This document shows positions 61,601-64,000 of a stretch of 64,000 nucleotides of DNA, piece after piece. Both the position numbers and the translations under genes were made by a program. The stretch's first letter is position 1, and each line of letters begins with the position of its first letter. The notes under the pieces were generated by a model. That model had not been told where the DNA came from and ran no database searches. It saw only the letters and a program-made list of their open reading frames with translations. Origin of the DNA: Anniella stebbinsi (taxonomy: Eukaryota; Chordata; Lepidosauria; Squamata; Anniellidae); NCBI GenBank assembly GCA_029215795.1, contig JARDYH010000033.1, forward strand, positions 62,001-126,000. Direction: 5' to 3'.

Positions 61601-61990
61601 CCCTCTATACTTCCCCTTCTTCCCCTAGTCTACCCCTTGACTTCCCCTTCCCTCTATACTTCCCCTTCTTCCCCTAGAATTCCACGTCTTCCCCTAGACT
61701 TCCCCTTCTTCCCCAAGACTTCCCCTACACTTCCCCTTCCCTCTATACTTCCCCTTCCTCCCTAGACTTCCCCTAGATTTCCCCTTCTTCCCCTAGACTT
61801 CCCCTTCCCTCTATACTTCCCCTTCTTCCCCTAGAGTTCCCCTTCTTCTCCTAGACTTCTCCTAGACTTCCCCTTCTTCCCCTAGACTTCCCCTTCTTCT
61901 CCTAGACTTCCCGTAGACTTCCCCTTCCCTCTATACTTTCCCTTCTTCCCCTAGACTTCCCCTAGACTTCCCCTTCTTCCCCTAGACTTC
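58669..61990. repeat. 5.42-kb higher-order unit, copy f (type II, truncated)
   Basis: CTCAACAT 58935 to CTGTAATA 59561 is 626 bp instead of 664: one 20-mer plus one 18-mer (38 bp) is missing near 59145. After that, CCTCCTT 60123, CATTCT 61082 and CTAGTCTACCCC 61625 match copy b at +53,204. A private CCTGGACGTCCCC occurs near 60773. The match to copy b ends near 61990, where CTTATTCCATTAG replaces the expected order. Confidence 0.82.
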
Positions 61991-64000
61991 CCCTAGACTT
62001 CCCCTTCCCTCTATACTTCCCCTTATTCCATTAGACTTCCCCTTCCCTCTATACTTCCCCTGCTTCCCCTAGACTTCCCCTAGACTTCCCCTTCCTTCTA
62101 TACTTCCCCTTCTTCCCCTAGACTTCCCCTTCCCTCTATACTTCCCCTTCTTCCCCTAGACTTCCCCTTCTTCCCCTAGACTTCCTCTTCTTCCCCTGGA
62201 CTTCCCCTTCCCTCTATACTTCCCCTTCTTCCCCTAGACTTCCCCTTCTTCCCCTAGACTTCCCCTTCTTCCCCTAGACTTCCCCTTGTTCCCCTAGACT
62301 TCCCCTAGACTTCCCCTTGCCTCTATACTTCACCTTCTTCCCCTAGACTTTCTCTTCCCTCTATACTTCCCCTTCTTCCCCTAGACTTCCCCTTCTTCCC
62401 CTAGACTTCCCCATCTTCCCCTAGACTTCCCCTTCCCTCTAGACTTCCCCTTCTTCCCCTAGACTTCCCCTAGACTTCCCCTTCTTCCCCTAGACTTCCC
62501 CTTCCCATTCTACTTCCCCTTCTTCCCCTAGACTTCCCCTTCTTCCCCTAGACTTCCCCTTCTTCCCCTAGACTTCCCCTTCTTCCCCTAGACTTCCCCT
62601 TCCCTCTATACTTCCCCTTCTTCCCCTAGACTTCCCCTAGACTTCCCCTTCCCTCTATACTTCCCCTTCTTCCCCTAGACTTCCCCTAGACTTCCCCTTC
62701 CCTCTATACTTCCCCTTCTTCCCCTAGACTTCCCCTAGACTTCCCTTCCCTCTATACTTCCCCTTCTTCCCCTAGACTTCCCCTAGACTTCCCCTTCCCT
62801 CTCTACTTCCCCTTCTTCCCCTAGACATCCCCTTCTTCCCCTAGACTTCCCCTTCTTCCCCTAGACTTCCCCTAGACTTCCCCTTCCCTCTATACTTCCC
62901 CTTCTTCCCCTACACTTCCCCTTCCCTCTATACTTCCCCTTCTTCCCCTAGACTTCCCCTTCCCTCTATACTACCCCTTCTTCCCCTAGACTTCCCCTAG
63001 ACTTCTCCTTCTTCCCCTAGACTTCCCCTAGACTTCCCTTCCCTCTATACTTCCCCTTCTTCCCCTAGACTTCCCCTAGACTTCCCCTTCCCTCTCTACT
63101 TCCCCTTCTTCCCCTAGACTTCCCCTTCTTCCCCTAGACTTCCCCTTCTTCCCCTAGACTTCCCCTTCCCTCTATACTTCCCCTTCTTCCATTAGACTTC
63201 CCCTTCCCTCTATACTTCCCCTGCTTCCCCTAGACTTCCCCTAGACTTCCCCTTCCCTCTATACTTCCCCTTCTTCCCCTAGATTTCCCCTTCTTCCCTT
63301 AGACTTCCCCTTCTTCCCCTATACTTCCCCTTCCCTCTGTACTTCCCCTTCTTCCCCTAGACTTCCCCTAGACTTCCCCTTCCCGCTATACTTCCCCTTC
63401 TTCCCCTAGACTTCTCCTAGACTTCCCCTTCATCCCCTAGACTTCCCCTTCTTCCCCTAGACTTCCCGTAGACTTCCCCTTCCCTCTATACTTTCCCTTC
63501 TTCCCCTAGACTTCCCCTAGACTTCCCCTTCTTCCCCTAGACTTCCCCTAGACTTCCCCTTCCCTCTATACTTCCCCTTATTCCATTAGACTTCCCCTTC
63601 CCTCTATACTTCCCCTGCTTCCCCTAGACTTCCCCTAGACTTCCCCTTCTTCCCCTAGACTTCCCCTAGACTTCCCCTTCCTTCTATACTTCCCCTTCTT
63701 CCCCTAGACTTCCCCTTCCCTCTATACTTCCCCTTCTTCCCCTAGACTTCCCCTTCTTCCCCTAGACTTCCCCTCCTTCCCCTAGACTTCCCCTTCTTCC
63801 CCTAGACTTCCCCTTCTTCCCCTAGACTTCCCCTTCTTCCCCTAGACTTCCCCTAGACTTCCCCTTGCCTCTATACTTCACCTTCTTCCCCTAGACTTTC
63901 TCTTCCCTCTATACTTCCCCTTCTTCCCCTAGACTTCCCCTTCTTCCCCTAGATTTCCCCTTCTTCCCTTAGACTTCCCCTTCTTCCCCTATACTTCCCC
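61991..64000. repeat. Mosaic tail running off the window
   Basis: From 61991 a type II segment leads to the 78-bp insertion (about 62201-62278) and CATTCT at 62506. Type I order follows (AGACATCCCC 62823, 317 bp after CATTCT as in copy a) to a join near 63254. The rest matches about 6400-7147 at +56,853 (CTCTGTAC 63335, CCTCCTT 63772). A private CTACCCCTTCTT near 62980 replaces CTACCCCTGCTT. The array continues past the window end. Confidence 0.75.

Larger units (their letters stand above)
1..64000. repeat. Pyrimidine-rich satellite array filling the window
   Basis: Every line of the window is made of variants of three modules: A CTTCCCCTAGA, B CTTCCCCTT and C CCCTCTATA. The array runs off both ends. 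The + strand is dominated by C and T. A occurs mainly in the TAGA and TATA module tails, and G is nearly confined to TAGA plus scattered point variants. I read no ATG on the + strand. The palindromic CTAG of module A puts TAG stops on both strands, and the module lengths 11, 18 and 20 move those stops through all frames, so no long open frame is possible. No unique stretch of even 100 bases interrupts the array. It is a satellite or giant minisatellite of unknown species; the family name is not recognised. Confidence 0.97.

Noticed and set aside
1..64000. Protein-coding genes
   Set aside because: No ATG seen on the + strand, TAG stops recur on both strands in all frames, and the sequence is repetitive with no codon structure.
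1..64000. CRISPR array
   Set aside because: Repeats abut each other with no unique spacers, unit length varies (11, 18, 20 bp), and no cas-like genes are present.
1..64000. Centromere protein B box or other known centromere motif
   Set aside because: The G and A content is too low to contain the TTCG..GGAA-type box, and I saw no such string. Centromere function can be neither claimed nor excluded from sequence.
1..64000. Transposon or retroelement insertions
   Set aside because: No unique sequence, terminal inverted repeats, poly-A tail or coding remnant interrupts the array; all junctions are module-to-module.
1..64000. Simple microsatellite such as (CCCCTT)n
   Set aside because: The repeat has ordered tails (TAGA, T, TATA) and higher-order periods of 1.8-10.8 kb, which a simple slipping microsatellite would not keep.
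1..64000. Assembly or synthetic artefact
   Set aside because: Private variants, module-sized indels and several incompatible periods argue against a looped assembly. Still, exact copy numbers (1,785-bp and 3,581-bp pairs, 2,224-bp array) depend on correct assembly and cannot be verified here.

Overview
The whole 64 kb window is one uninterrupted block of satellite DNA. I found no protein-coding gene, RNA gene, transposon or unique-sequence island in it. The + strand is about 84% pyrimidine; the commonest 49-bp compound unit is about 49% C, 35% T, 12% A and 4% G. A non-coding repeat block of this length and organisation points to a eukaryotic nuclear genome, probably heterochromatin in a long-read assembly. 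Nothing in the sequence lets me name the organism or the chromosomal position.

The array is built from three short modules: A = CTTCCCCTAGA (11 bp), B = CTTCCCCTT (9 bp) and C = CCCTCTATA (9 bp). They combine almost only as BC (18 bp), BA (20 bp) and A (11 bp). The commonest compound is BC-BA-A (49 bp). Point variants and module order make each stretch recognisable and reveal a nested higher-order structure.

Layout, traced by hand from rare variant markers. 1-10848 is a 10,848-bp super-repeat of two related halves of about 5.42 kb. It recurs from 10849 to about 21578, enlarged by a 1,785-bp tandem duplication at 15866-19435, and again from about 53243 to about 61990. 21420-24810 is a related block found again at about 40160-43735. 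24811-32093 is a mosaic rich in junctions. 32094-41705 is a tandem array of a 2,224-bp unit (one unit is 2,251 bp). 41045-46523 holds two copies of a block of about 2.7 kb. 47311-53421 holds two copies of a 2.5-kb block 3,581 bp apart. 61991-64000 is another mosaic tail.

The parts do not work together as genes would. They look like the product of repeated unequal exchange and conversion between modules. Length differences between copies are whole-module sums (11, 31, 38, 49, 78 bp). The clearest physical property is on the minus strand: runs of three or four G recur with loops of 2, 5 or 7 nt, so nearly the whole window is predicted to be G-quadruplex-prone, with i-motif or triplex potential on the complementary strand. 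Coordinates of repeat units come from exact marker positions; block boundaries marked 'about' are uncertain by tens of bases because neighbouring modules are identical.
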